From positions 62,001 through 126,000 of the forward strand of contig CALUXB010000002.1 of assembly GCA_944324645.1 (NCBI GenBank): a stretch of 64,000 bases of DNA. Reading direction: 5' to 3'. Below the pieces are notes generated by a model, which was not told where the DNA came from, did no database searches, and worked only from the letters and a program-made list of their open reading frames with translations. Every line of letters starts with the position of its first letter. Within the stretch, counting starts at the first letter, position 1. This DNA comes from an uncultured Elusimicrobiales bacterium (GTDB taxonomy: Bacteria; Elusimicrobiota; Elusimicrobia; Elusimicrobiales; Elusimicrobiaceae). The position numbers and the translations under genes were made by a program. Positions 52,603-60,771 of this stretch are shown piece by piece.

Positions 52603-53067
52603 ATGAACAAAAAGAATTTTTCGGAAAAACGCAAACACCGCCGTATGCCGGTTATCAGCAATTTAATTGAACCGGTCAACCTTTTCTACAAAACCCAAGA
52701 CGGGAAAGAAACCTCCCTCGTGGCTATCTTGGCAGACCTTTCTGCCTCGGGTATGCGTATGATTAGCTTTTTGGGCGCTCCGATGGCGGAACAATTTTCT
52801 ATCAGTCTGCAACTGCCGGGTATGGAACGTATGGAAATTTCCGCCCGTATGGCTTGGGTAAAGCAGAAAGAAAATGTCTATACCGTAGGTATTGAATTTA
52901 CGGATATGAAGCCGGAATATGCGGCCATCATCAGCGCAATGGCAGACGATTTTAATGATTGTGACACACGCATTTTGCTGCGCCTGCCGGAAGTGTGCGT
53001 GCCCACCTGCAAAGCTTGCCGCATTTGCAATAAAATCCAAAAAGACGAAACTCTGTTTGAAGACTAA
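52603..53067 (+). CDS. PilZ-domain protein
   Basis: This 154-residue protein has the PilZ fold that typically binds cyclic di-GMP. KRKHRRMPVISNLIEPV contains the RxxxR-type arginine cluster, and DLSASGMRMISFLGAP is the D/NxSxxG part, both needed for c-di-GMP binding. After about residue 110 comes a Cys-rich end (CVPTCKACRICNK) that might bind a metal. It lies 2 nt after miaB and is probably co-transcribed. It links the neighbourhood to pilus, motility or surface regulation, but no target is visible. A terminator follows. Confidence 0.83.
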   Translation: MNKKNFSEKRKHRRMPVISNLIEPVNLFYKTQDGKETSLVAILADLSASGMRMISFLGAPMAEQFSISLQLPGMERMEISARMAWVKQKENVYTVGIEFTDMKPEYAAIISAMADDFNDCDTRILLRLPEVCVPTCKACRICNKIQKDETLFED

Positions 53068-53080
53068 TCTTTATCTTGCC

Positions 53081-53110
53081 AAAAAGCCCGCCCCAAGGCG
53101 GGCTTTTTTT
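53081..53110 (+). terminator. Terminator after the PilZ gene
   Basis: AAAAAGCCCGCC (53081-53092) pairs perfectly with GGCGGGCTTTTT (53097-53108) across CCAA. Confidence 0.93.
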
Positions 53111-53136
53111 GGGTCTGTTTAAGAAGAGAAGTAATA

Positions 53137-53142
53137 TATAAT
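53137..53142 (+). promoter_or_regulatory. Possible -10 box upstream of the hairpin-rich region
   Basis: TATAAT lies about 140 nt before the first hairpin at 53282. Further -10-like TATAAA and TAAAAT sequences occur between 53200 and 53240. None can be singled out. Confidence 0.3.
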
Positions 53143-53281
53143 AAGCGTTCATTTCGTCTAGAAAGGGATAGTAAAAAATTATCTTTTTCCCTCTATAAAC
53201 TGGTTATAAAGAAATAATGCCTGAAATGATAAAATAAAAAGAGATGTGGCTGTATCTATAATTTGTTACCGTTTTTTTGGT

Positions 53282-53425
53282 ACCCCGTAACGGGGTTTGT
53301 CCGGCGTTATGCCGGCTGATCGCAACCAAAAAATGGTATCGTTTTGCCGTTCCCTAACGGGGCGGCAGGCGATGTCCATTTTGGGAATGCGATCCTCAAT
53401 AATGGGCGTCGCTTTTTTTACGCCC
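53282..53425 (+). other. Hairpin-rich, probably structured element
   Basis: Four strong hairpins follow each other: ACCCCG-TAA-CGGGGT (53282-53296), CCGGC-GTTAT-GCCGG (53301-53315), TGCCGTTCC-CTAAC-GGGGCGGCA (53345-53367) and GGGCGT-(10 nt)-ACGCCC (53404-53425). AACGGGG recurs twice. The last has an internal T7, so it is not a normal terminator. This may be a structured 5' leader for the small gene at 53444 or a repeat/mobile element relic. Confidence 0.5.
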
Positions 53426-53443
53426 GCACAGAGAGGTCTGCTT

Positions 53444-53656
53444 ATGCCTACTCCACCGCCAGAAATAACACAGGCTGAACTGGAAGACTTATATGCTTCC
53501 ATTTGCCGGGCGCGCGAAAACTTTTTGGAAGCAAAAGAAAAATGTTTCCGTCTCTTTTGCATCGCCAAACGACGTCAATGTTACTTGCAGAGCAAAAACA
53601 AAATACAAAATGCGTTGAAAAACGCCAAACGCCAAACGCCTAAAAAATCCGCTTAG
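53444..53656 (+). CDS. Small basic protein, 70 aa, function unknown
   Basis: I do not recognise it. The frame is open from 53297, but the ATG at 53444 is the only start with a ribosome site (GAGAGG, about 8 nt upstream). The 70-residue product has PTPPPEITQAELEDLYASIC and then a Lys/Arg/Gln-rich helical end (KRRQCYLQSKNKIQNALKNA), probably a coiled coil or nucleic-acid-binding tail. Two to three Cys are present. It is preceded by the hairpin-rich element. Whether it is translated is uncertain. Confidence 0.4.
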   Translation: MPTPPPEITQAELEDLYASICRARENFLEAKEKCFRLFCIAKRRQCYLQSKNKIQNALKNAKRQTPKKSA

Positions 53657-53797
53657 ATACGGCGGCATATTTTGGACTCATCCTGCACGTCTTTCCTCTT
53701 TTTCTACTCTGTCTGTGCTCTATTTCAGGCTTTCACTCCGGCGGAACTAATTTATTAGCGGACGGACAATATAAACCGGGTTTTCCGCACAATTTAC

Positions 53798-53803
53798 TAA
53801 AAT
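53798..53803 (+). promoter_or_regulatory. -10 box of miaA, leaderless spacing
   Basis: TAAAAT ends 6 nt before the miaA ATG at 53810. No ribosome site. Confidence 0.5.
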
Positions 53804-53809
53804 ATAGAA

Positions 53810-54742
53810 ATGAGACATATCGTTTTAGCGGGCCCCACCGCCAGCGGAAAAACCGAATTAGCCTTAGCCCTGGCCCATCAACTGGGCACAGAAATTATTT
53901 CTGCTGATTCGCGCCAAATCTACCAAGGCCTAACTGCCGGAACTGCTAAACCAGAAGGCAAATGGCATAACGGATATTATTTAGTGGACGGAGTGCCCTA
54001 TCATTTGGTGGATTTTTTGCCCCCAGACCAACGTTTTGACGCCGCCTCTTTTTGCACCCGCGCACAAGCAATTACCTGCACCCAGCCGGGCCTGCCTTTT
54101 ATTTTTGCCGGTGGAACCGGAATGTATTTAAGTGCTTTTTTTATTGGGATGGATCCACTCCCCCCTTCAGACCCGGTCCTGCGGACCGAATTGACCGCTT
54201 TTGCCCAAGAAAACGGGAAAGAAGCCTTGCATTTTCGCCTAGCGCAAAAAGACCCGGCTTCTGCGGCTCAAATCCCGGTAGGGAACGTTCAGCGTGTTAT
54301 GCGTGCACTTGAAATTACCCTTTTAGCCAAACGCCCGGCTTCAGAGTTAAAAAGCGGCTCTTTTTTTGGACAATTTCCCTCAGAAAAAGCCTTGTTTGTC
54401 TATTTAAACTGGGACAAAGAAATCTTAAATACGCGCATAGAAAAACGCACGCAATCTATGCTGGAGCCTATGGCAGAGGAAACACACGCCCTGCTTTTAG
54501 CCGGAGCGAAGGCGGACTGTCCGGCTTTAAAAAGTTTGGGCTACCCGCAAATACTGCAATATATAAACGGGCAAATTTCCAAAGAAGAAGCCTTTGAAAA
54601 AATCGTCATTCTCACCCGCCAGTACGCCAAACGCCAGCGCACGTGGTTCAACCGCTACAAAAACGCCCTGCGACTAGACTTAACAGCGCAGGGCTTTGAC
54701 ACAGAAAAAATTATTTCAGAAATCTTGAGACAGTATGTATAA
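53810..54742 (+). CDS. miaA: tRNA dimethylallyltransferase
   Basis: MiaA prenylates A37 of tRNAs reading U-starting codons; MiaB then methylthiolates it. The 310-residue protein has the P-loop LAGPTASGKTELALALA (residues 6-22), ISADSRQIYQGLTAGTAKP with the catalytic Asp, IFAGGTGMYLSAFFIGMDPL, and a C-terminal QYAKRQRTWFNR, all family signatures. The ATG at 53810 has no ribosome site. It ends 3 nt from the convergent pilin gene. Confidence 0.95.
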   Translation: MRHIVLAGPTASGKTELALALAHQLGTEIISADSRQIYQGLTAGTAKPEGKWHNGYYLVDGVPYHLVDFLPPDQRFDAASFCTRAQAITCTQPGLPFIFAGGTGMYLSAFFIGMDPLPPSDPVLRTELTAFAQENGKEALHFRLAQKDPASAAQIPVGNVQRVMRALEITLLAKRPASELKSGSFFGQFPSEKALFVYLNWDKEILNTRIEKRTQSMLEPMAEETHALLLAGAKADCPALKSLGYPQILQYINGQISKEEAFEKIVILTRQYAKRQRTWFNRYKNALRLDLTAQGFDTEKIISEILRQYV

Positions 54743-54745
54743 TTT

Positions 54746-55264
54746 TTATCGGTTGTCATTCACTACATAGCCTAAATTCTCTACTCCTTTACATAATTTA
54801 TATCCAACATCTGTATATGCCTCACAACGCTTATTATCCTCTTTTATTACAGATTCCCAATCGTCCCCCTCTGCTAAAAAATACATTAATTGGGGACCGT
54901 CAAACCGACTGGCTACGATTTCCATATCAAAATCATACTCAAAATATTTCGTGGTATACACAGTAACACGACTCCACTCTCCTCCCTTCAATTCCAAATA
55001 ATCTTGAAATTGATACATACAGTCACTATTTCCCCCACATTCCATCCAGCGCACTTTCATAGCATCACGCACATATTTAATTGTGGTTAAAGCCTCAGTC
55101 ATACGGGCTTTTTCTACCGCCGCCGTATATTGCGGCAGCGCAATGGCAGACAATATGCCGATAATTAAAACAACGACCAAAAGTTCAATGAGCGTAAAAC
55201 CGCCAAAATCGCGTTTTACGAGGTTTTTTACATCGGGAATATTTTTTTGATAAATTTTATTCAT
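54746..55264 (-). CDS. Type IV pilin-like protein
   Basis: This 172-residue pseudopilin has a 21-residue leader ending KRDFGG|FTLIELLVVV with Glu at mature position 5 and a long hydrophobic helix (LIELLVVVLIIGILSAIALP), then YTAAVEKARMTEALTTIKYV, the layout seen in many Elusimicrobia pilins. It has four Cys in the second half, at least two of them probably paired. The start ATG at 55264 has no ribosome site; a promoter TTGACT-16-TAAATT ends 6 nt before it, so it is probably leaderless. It would be processed by prepilin peptidase and assembled or secreted. Confidence 0.92.
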   Translation of the reverse strand: MNKIYQKNIPDVKNLVKRDFGGFTLIELLVVVLIIGILSAIALPQYTAAVEKARMTEALTTIKYVRDAMKVRWMECGGNSDCMYQFQDYLELKGGEWSRVTVYTTKYFEYDFDMEIVASRFDGPQLMYFLAEGDDWESVIKEDNKRCEAYTDVGYKLCKGVENLGYVVNDNR

Positions 55265-55270
55265 AAGCAA

Positions 55271-55298
55271 AATTTATCAAAAAAAAAAAATGAGTCAA
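55271..55298 (-). promoter_or_regulatory. Promoter of the pilin gene, leaderless spacing
   Basis: On the minus strand TTGACT (55298-55293) is followed, after a 16-nt spacer, by TAAATT (55276-55271), 6 nt before the ATG at 55264. Confidence 0.68.
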
Positions 55299-55338
55299 GC
55301 CCTTTTAAAACACCCGACAAGCCAACAAACAGATTTAT

Positions 55339-55344
55339 TAAAAT
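55339..55344 (+). promoter_or_regulatory. -10 box of hflX, leaderless spacing
   Basis: TAAAAT ends 6 nt before the ATG at 55351. The region is shared with the divergent pilin promoter; -35 is unclear (CCGACA, spacer 19). Confidence 0.45.
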
Positions 55345-55350
55345 AGTAGT

Positions 55351-56595
55351 ATGCTGGAAAAAGTCATTTTGGTAGGCGCAACGCTCAAAAACCAATTTTC
55401 CGACGGACAATCCCTGCAGGAGCTGCAAAGGCTGGCCCATACGGCCGGCGCGCAAACGCAGGCGGTTTATCAGGTACGGCTGGAAAGCTACAACCCCGCC
55501 ACTTTTATCGGCTCGGGCAAACTGCAGGAAATAGCCCGAGACTGCGAAGCTTCGCGCGCCGACGCCGTGATTTTTGACGATGAAATTTCCCCCGCCCAGC
55601 AAAAAAATCTGGAAGAAATCCTGCCTGCCAAAGTGTTGGACCGCACCCGTTTGATTTTAGATATTTTTGCCCAGCGCGCCCGCACCCAGGAAGGCAAGCT
55701 GCAGGTAGAGCTGGCCCAATTAAACTATTTATTGCCCCGGTTAAGCGGCCAAGGCGCCGCTATGATGCAACAAAAGGGCGGCATCGGTATGCGCGGCCCG
55801 GGCGAACGCAAGCTGGAATACGACCGCCGCCGCCTGCGCGCGCGGATTGCCCGCTTGGAAAACGAAATTGAACAGGTAAAAAAAGAGCGCGCCCTGCGCC
55901 GCGAAAAACGTTCTTCCGTTCCGCTGCCGCAAATTGCGCTTATCGGCTACACCAATGCCGGCAAAAGCACGCTGTTAAATACGCTCTCCGGCGCAAACGC
56001 CGTGTATGCAGACGACAAACTTTTTGCCACCTTGGACCCCACCACCCGCCGTGTATCTATGCGCGGCGGAGGGCAAATGCTCTTTACAGATACCGTGGGG
56101 TTTATTCAAAAATTACCGCACTCTTTGGTGTCTGCTTTCCGCGCTACCCTAGAAGAAACCAAATTTGCCGACGTGTTGCTGCACATTCACGATGCCTCTT
56201 CTGCCCAGCGGGAAAGCCAAAGCCGCACCGTACGCCAAATTTTAAACGATTTAAAAGCCACCCGTCTGCCCGTCATAGACGTAATGAATAAAATGGATTT
56301 GCTTTCCCCCACCCGCCTGCGTGCCTTGCACGCGCAATATCCCAATGCCATTTTTATCAGCGCGCAGAATAAAAAGGGGGTAAGCGCCCTGCTACAGCGT
56401 GTAGAAAAAGCATTGAAGCATAAATGGAAACGCCGCACCCTGCAATTAGGTGCAGAACAAACGGCCTTATTGGGCAAAATATACAATCAATGTTTGGTAT
56501 TAAGCAGCCACGCCAATACCGACGGCAGCCTGAAATTGACGGTAATGTGCACCGATGGCAACTGGCAACTGCTAACAAGCCTTAAAGAGAAGTAA
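55351..56595 (+). CDS. hflX: GTPase HflX
   Basis: HflX binds stalled or damaged ribosomes and splits them after stress. The 414-residue protein has the N-terminal HflX domain (QAVYQVRLESYNPATFIGSG, LILDIFAQRARTQEGKLQVE), the Gly-rich hinge GGIGMRGPGERKLE, and a G domain: GYTNAGKSTLLN, DTVGFIQKLPHSLVSAF and NKMDL. The C-terminal 14 nt overlap the convergent protease gene. The start ATG lies 6 nt after a TAAAAT box. Confidence 0.95.
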   Translation: MLEKVILVGATLKNQFSDGQSLQELQRLAHTAGAQTQAVYQVRLESYNPATFIGSGKLQEIARDCEASRADAVIFDDEISPAQQKNLEEILPAKVLDRTRLILDIFAQRARTQEGKLQVELAQLNYLLPRLSGQGAAMMQQKGGIGMRGPGERKLEYDRRRLRARIARLENEIEQVKKERALRREKRSSVPLPQIALIGYTNAGKSTLLNTLSGANAVYADDKLFATLDPTTRRVSMRGGGQMLFTDTVGFIQKLPHSLVSAFRATLEETKFADVLLHIHDASSAQRESQSRTVRQILNDLKATRLPVIDVMNKMDLLSPTRLRALHAQYPNAIFISAQNKKGVSALLQRVEKALKHKWKRRTLQLGAEQTALLGKIYNQCLVLSSHANTDGSLKLTVMCTDGNWQLLTSLKEK

Positions 56596-57574
56596 AAGCC
56601 TGCGAAGACAGCGGGTCCCCCGCAGCGGTTTGCTCCGTAAGGGCAGCCTGGTCGGATGAAATGCGTTTAAAATCGGCCCGTTCCTGATCGTGAAAAGAAT
56701 TAAGAACGGACTGAATAAAGCGTACATTCTTGCCAGTAAAAGGCGTAAAATAAAATTTATCCAACCAATAAGGCACCCGGCCCACTACTTGGCCTTGTTC
56801 ATTATATGCCTCCAACTCGGTAACCCCTTCCAAAGAAGCCGACACAACCCCTATAACATCTCCCCCAGGCAACACCACGCCGGAACCGCTCATTCCGGGT
56901 TTTACGCCGAAGTTAGTGCCGACATACATACGCAAATCTGCAAAATAATAAAAATCATCGGTTTGGCTCTGATGAAAAAAGATTCCGTCCGGCTGCAAAA
57001 GGGGCACCGCCAACGGCTGTCTGATATGGCGGTTCGTCAGCGTAGAAATGGTGCATAAAGGGGTCTTCCCCTGCGTCAAAGCCTGCCATTGGAGTAATTG
57101 TTCGGAATAAGCAGGCTTTTGCAAGCGGGCGATAAATGTTTTATAGTCCAAGCGTTCAGCGGCAGCAAAATCTGCAAAATAATAGTCTTGAGCCGAAGGA
57201 GTAAAACGTATTAAAGCCAAATCCTGGCGGATATTATCTGTTTTATCGGCCCGGTAATCAGGATGCACAAAAACCCGCCTGCCGGACCTGTCCGATTTAT
57301 GGTGCACAACCGCCGATGCGGCCAATTTGCCCTGCAACAAATCCACCGATATTTCACACCCTTTGTCACACAAAGGACTCACACAATGGGCCGCCGTTAA
57401 ATACCACTTGGGGGTAATGCGCACGGCTTGGCATCTTTTATGTTCTTTACCGCTGGAAATGGTTACTAGGCTTTGGTTTAAAAAATTATTCGCAAAAAAA
57501 GCCGGCGCCTCTGCGCTTGACAACACGCAAGAACAGAGCAAAAAACAACTTATTGTTACAAATCGCTTGTACAT
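56582..57574 (-). CDS. Secreted trypsin-like serine protease
   Basis: This 330-residue S1-family protein has a signal peptide (KRFVTISCFLLCSCVLSSAE) that may also be a lipoprotein signal. The catalytic triad is visible: His in YLTAAHCVSPLC, Asp in IRQDLALIRF and Ser in KPGMSGSGVVLP. Extra Cys probably form disulfides. The length is normal for a bacterial S1 protease; there are no PDZ domains as in DegP. It would act outside the inner membrane. Its 3' end overlaps hflX by 14 nt on the opposite strand. Confidence 0.9.
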   Translation of the reverse strand: MYKRFVTISCFLLCSCVLSSAEAPAFFANNFLNQSLVTISSGKEHKRCQAVRITPKWYLTAAHCVSPLCDKGCEISVDLLQGKLAASAVVHHKSDRSGRRVFVHPDYRADKTDNIRQDLALIRFTPSAQDYYFADFAAAERLDYKTFIARLQKPAYSEQLLQWQALTQGKTPLCTISTLTNRHIRQPLAVPLLQPDGIFFHQSQTDDFYYFADLRMYVGTNFGVKPGMSGSGVVLPGGDVIGVVSASLEGVTELEAYNEQGQVVGRVPYWLDKFYFTPFTGKNVRFIQSVLNSFHDQERADFKRISSDQAALTEQTAAGDPLSSQAFTSL

Positions 57575-57678
57575 ATCGACACCCCCAGACTGAGCAAATT
57601 CTACATACCGGTTTTATTTTAGTATATATTAAAAAAACAGATTCAGCCACTCTGTCAAGGCCCAAACGGATTTTGCCG

Positions 57679-57706
57679 TTGCTGAAAAGATGAAACTTTA
57701 TATAAT
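57679..57706 (+). promoter_or_regulatory. Promoter of plsY, leaderless spacing
   Basis: TTGCTG (57679-57684) and TATAAT (57701-57706) are 16 nt apart, and the ATG at 57713 follows 6 nt after the -10. Confidence 0.68.
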
Positions 57707-57712
57707 AAATAT

Positions 57713-58339
57713 ATGACTATAAAAGTATTGCTTCTTGTTTTGTTTAGTTATTTACTCGGGGCCGTACCTACCGGCTACCTGATTGCCCGCAAAGCGATGG
57801 GTATAGATATCCGCGAGCACGGCTCTGGCAACCCCGGGGCAGCCAATGTGTACCGCACGGTGGGCAAGTGGGCTGGAATTACCACCTTTTTAATTGACGG
57901 GCTTAAAGGCTTTATTCCTACGTGTCTGGCCCTGCACATCTTCCCGGGAGATTATTGGCCGGCCATTTTGTGCGGCACCATCGCCATTTTGGGCCATATG
58001 TGGACCATTTATCTCAAATTCCGCGGCGGCAAGGGCGTGGCCACTTCGGCCGGTGTATTTGCGGCGCTTTTGCCCATTCCCACGGGGTTGGCCTTTGCGG
58101 CCTTTGTGGTATGCGTAGCCTTGTGGGGCCGCATTTCCATTGGCTCCATTGTAGCCTGCATTATACTGCCGGTGGCTAGTTTCTTTATAGGGCAACACCC
58201 CTTGGCCGTAGATTTAATGGCTTTGGCCATAGCTATTTTGGTTATTTATAAACACATTCCCAACATTAAACGCCTCTTGGCCAAGAAGGAACTGGCCTTT
58301 GAAGACGGCGCCAAAAAAAGACAGAATGAAAATCAATAA
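57713..58339 (+). CDS. plsY: Glycerol-3-phosphate acyltransferase PlsY
   Basis: PlsY uses acyl-phosphate to acylate glycerol-3-phosphate, the first step of phospholipid synthesis. The 208-residue membrane protein has GAVPTGYLIARKAMGIDIRE, GSGNPGAANVYRTVGKWAG and KFRGGKGVATSAGVFAALLP, the three family motifs facing the active site. Several spans are present. It has no ribosome site and overlaps gpsA, which makes its substrate, by 14 nt. The two genes form one operon. Confidence 0.96.
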   Translation: MTIKVLLLVLFSYLLGAVPTGYLIARKAMGIDIREHGSGNPGAANVYRTVGKWAGITTFLIDGLKGFIPTCLALHIFPGDYWPAILCGTIAILGHMWTIYLKFRGGKGVATSAGVFAALLPIPTGLAFAAFVVCVALWGRISIGSIVACIILPVASFFIGQHPLAVDLMALAIAILVIYKHIPNIKRLLAKKELAFEDGAKKRQNENQ

Positions 58340-59330
58340 TATTGCCGTTTTCGGCGCAGGTATTTGGGGCAGCGTTATTGCCCAGCATTTAGCCAAACGC
58401 GGCTATAATGTACGGCTGTGGGAATATGCAGAGCCGTTGCTAAATGTATTAAAAACCAGCGGCACGCACCCGAATATTCCTAACTTTAAAATTCACGACA
58501 ATATCAAACTAACCGGTGATGTAAAAGAAGCGGTGGAAAACGCCGATATGCTGGTGTTTGTCATTTCTTCCAAAGCCATTCGCTCTTTTTGCCGCCAACA
58601 GTTAAAACCCCTTTTAAACGGCAAAGTGCTGCCGGTTATTAGCGCCTCTAAAGGCATAGAAGAGAAATCATTTAAGACCATTTGTGAAATTATTGAAGAA
58701 GAGCTGCCCCAGCTTAAAGACCAGGTTTTGGCTTTCAGCGGGCCGAGCTTCGCTTTAGAAGTGGCGCAAAATGTGCCGACCAAAATTATGCTTGCCGGCA
58801 AAGACCCCGTGCTGGTAGAAGAAATACGCCGTGTGTTTGACGGGGATCCCATTATCGTGGTGCCGGCTTCGGATCGGCGCGGGGTGGAATATGGCGGCGG
58901 CATTAAAAACGTAGTGGCTATAGGGGCTGGCGTCATTGACGGCATTGGCGACGGAGCCAACGCCAAAGCTGCGCTGATTACCCAAGCCTTGCAGGAAATG
59001 AACGATTTAATCATCAGCCAAGGCGGCCAGCCAAACACCGTATATAGCTTGGCTGGGTTTGGTGATGCAATTTTAACCGGTATGTCTGCCATTTCGCGCA
59101 ACCGCCGGCTGGGTGAAAAATTGGGGTCCGGCCTTTCTTTGGAAGAAGCAAAAAAAGAAGTGGGCACCATTGCAGAAGGCGTCAACTCCGTGCAAAGCGT
59201 CTATGATATCGCCCGTAAAAATCAACTTAACACCCCCATTATAGACGCCATTTGGCAGATAGTCTGCCAAGGCAAAAAACCACACGTGCTGCTGCAAGCA
59301 ATGGGGTTTGTCAACCGCGGAGATAAATAA
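58326..59330 (+). CDS. gpsA: NAD(P)-dependent glycerol-3-phosphate dehydrogenase
   Basis: GpsA reduces dihydroxyacetone phosphate to glycerol-3-phosphate for lipid synthesis. The 334-residue protein has the Rossmann start AVFGAGIWGSVIAQHLAKRG, SASKGIEEKSFKTICEIIEE, FSGPSFALEVAQNVPTKI, and the catalytic-Lys region GGGIKNVVAIGAGVIDGIGD near residue 195. The C-terminal domain has AGFGDAILTGMS. ATG 58326 is chosen inside plsY (overlap 14 nt) because it begins the Rossmann fold; an earlier in-frame ATG would add residues without support. Confidence 0.96.
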   Translation: MKINNIAVFGAGIWGSVIAQHLAKRGYNVRLWEYAEPLLNVLKTSGTHPNIPNFKIHDNIKLTGDVKEAVENADMLVFVISSKAIRSFCRQQLKPLLNGKVLPVISASKGIEEKSFKTICEIIEEELPQLKDQVLAFSGPSFALEVAQNVPTKIMLAGKDPVLVEEIRRVFDGDPIIVVPASDRRGVEYGGGIKNVVAIGAGVIDGIGDGANAKAALITQALQEMNDLIISQGGQPNTVYSLAGFGDAILTGMSAISRNRRLGEKLGSGLSLEEAKKEVGTIAEGVNSVQSVYDIARKNQLNTPIIDAIWQIVCQGKKPHVLLQAMGFVNRGDK

Positions 59331-59358
59331 TTTTTTTCCCTATTTTGAGGACACACAT

Positions 59359-59622
59359 ATGAATAAAGATGACGTTATCCGCCACTTAACCCGGCACGTA
59401 TTGGATAAAAAACAAGCCAAAATTTCTGTAGATAAAGTATTTGAGATTATCAAACACGGTCTGAAACGTGACGGAAAAGTGGTGATTAGCAATTTTGGCT
59501 CTTTTCAGTTAAAAACCGCCTTGCCGGTTACCCGCCGCAACCCCAAAACCGGAGAAAAGGTGCAAGTACCCGCCAAGAAAAAAGTGCGTTTCAAACCCTC
59601 CGCCAACTTATTAAACAAATAA
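59359..59622 (+). CDS. HU/IHF-family DNA-binding protein
   Basis: This 87-residue protein belongs to the bacterial histone-like family that bends and compacts DNA as a dimer. KDDVIRHLTRHVLDKKQAKI begins the helical dimer part. GKVVISNFGSFQLKTALPVT and RRNPKTGEKVQVPAKKKVRF include the conserved arm with RNPxTGE. GAGGACA precedes the ATG at 59359, which is 28 nt after gpsA. A terminator follows. It may be HU or IHF; sequence alone does not decide. Confidence 0.94.
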   Translation: MNKDDVIRHLTRHVLDKKQAKISVDKVFEIIKHGLKRDGKVVISNFGSFQLKTALPVTRRNPKTGEKVQVPAKKKVRFKPSANLLNK

Positions 59623-59647
59623 AAAACCGGGCGAAAGCCCGGTTTTT
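59622..59647 (+). terminator. Terminator after the HU-like gene
   Basis: AAAAACCGGGC and GCCCGGTTTTT pair around a GAAA tetraloop; the poly-T follows directly. Confidence 0.93.
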
Positions 59648-59978
59648 CTTTTTCTTCACATCCCCCGCAGAAAAGAGCCGTTATAGCAAAGCCCCCGCAA
59701 GTGTTCCGTTGCAGAGCAGGAAAAATATTCTTTTATCTTCCAATAGACGCGCTGTTAGGGAGATTTAACCACGCAAGGGAATTTTTTATAAAGAACCCGC
59801 TTGTATGCAGTTTTTGTACAAACGGCGCCATACAATAAACCCCGGCTATAAACCCAGGGGAAACAGCCAAAGCCCCCTTGCCTTCCGAAATAGCCACAGC
59901 CGAAATAAATGAAGAATAACTATAAAACTAGACGGATATGCCCTCAAGTCTGGGAGAAAAAGAATAGAATAGTTTGCA
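59648..59978. other. Intergenic stretch, nothing recognised
   Basis: I see no convincing gene, tRNA or known RNA in these 331 nt. There are scattered short inverted segments, the clearest being CCCCGG/CCAGGGG around 59840-59860. Confidence 0.5.
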
Positions 59979-60005
59979 TAAAAAACCCCGGGCCGAAGCC
60001 CGGGG
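59979..60005 (-). terminator. Terminator of the P-type ATPase-queF operon
   Basis: CCCCGGGC (59986-59993) and GCCCGGGG (59998-60005) pair around CGAA. On the minus strand a T-run follows. Confidence 0.93.
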
Positions 60006-60009
60006 CGTT

Positions 60010-60771
60010 TTATTGAATTTGCTCTAAGACAACTGGGACTTTTGTTTTATCCACCGCCACGACGGCGTGGGTATTAATTTTGTCCTGCAAATCAAATATA
60101 TTGACACGGTAAGTAATATGCAGTTTGCCGTCTTTTACTTCTGCCGTGTCTATTTCAAACACATTATCCGGCAAATTACTTTGGGACTCCAACACCACCA
60201 GCATTTGCTTTTTAAAATTAACCTGGGGATATTGCCCCCGCGCACGCGTTTTAAAATCCTTATACTGCTCAAGATTTTCTATCAGAAAATATTGCACCGG
60301 GGCAGCCACCAGCGTAATCTTACTATCCCGCTGCGGCAAGGCGGAAATATCCTGCGGTAAAGCGGCATTATATTCCTGGCCCGTCAGCTGCAAAGGCACC
60401 GCAGCAGAAGATTCTTCCTCCTGGTTTTCATCTTTTTCATTAGGCACAATCCCAGCAATTTCAGAAACATCTGTTAAGGCAATTTGGCTAGGCAAAGAAG
60501 CGCCGTCTTGCCGGGTTGCAGCTGCGGTTTCTTCCGGCAGTTCCACTTCTTGATTAAGCCCATACAGCGCCGCCATTTCCGCAGCAGCCAAATCTTCGGG
60601 TGGAATATTGTCAAAAATACCCAACGCCTCCCCATCCCTACTATAGAGTTCTTCCACCTCTCCTTTGGGAGCGCGCCAAAGCGGCAAGGCGGTAAAGAAC
60701 CACCCCCCCGCCAAAAATAATACCAAGGCTGCTAACACCAGCGCCAAAATTTTAATTTTATTTAGTGCCAT
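60010..60771 (-). CDS. Membrane-anchored protein of unknown function, 253 aa
   Basis: I do not recognise it. It has a short basic lead (MALNKIKI), one membrane span (LALVLAALVLFLAGGWFFTA) and an extracytoplasmic domain. The first part is acidic with Pro/Glu/Ala-rich linkers; the last 90 residues (DSKITLVAAPVQYFLIENLE; FKTRARGQYPQVNFKKQMLV; VDKTKVPVVLEQI) look folded and beta-rich. ATG 60771 is chosen because AAGGAAGG is upstream; the longer frame overlaps queF further. It overlaps queF by 14 nt and is the last gene of that operon. Confidence 0.6.
   Translation of the reverse strand: MALNKIKILALVLAALVLFLAGGWFFTALPLWRAPKGEVEELYSRDGEALGIFDNIPPEDLAAAEMAALYGLNQEVELPEETAAATRQDGASLPSQIALTDVSEIAGIVPNEKDENQEEESSAAVPLQLTGQEYNAALPQDISALPQRDSKITLVAAPVQYFLIENLEQYKDFKTRARGQYPQVNFKKQMLVVLESQSNLPDNVFEIDTAEVKDGKLHITYRVNIFDLQDKINTHAVVAVDKTKVPVVLEQIQ

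Noticed and set aside
53266-53568. Minus-strand 100-codon frame over the hairpin-rich region
   Set aside because: It mirrors the same bases as the 70-codon plus-strand frame, with no ribosome site. The plus-strand ATG at 53444 is better supported.
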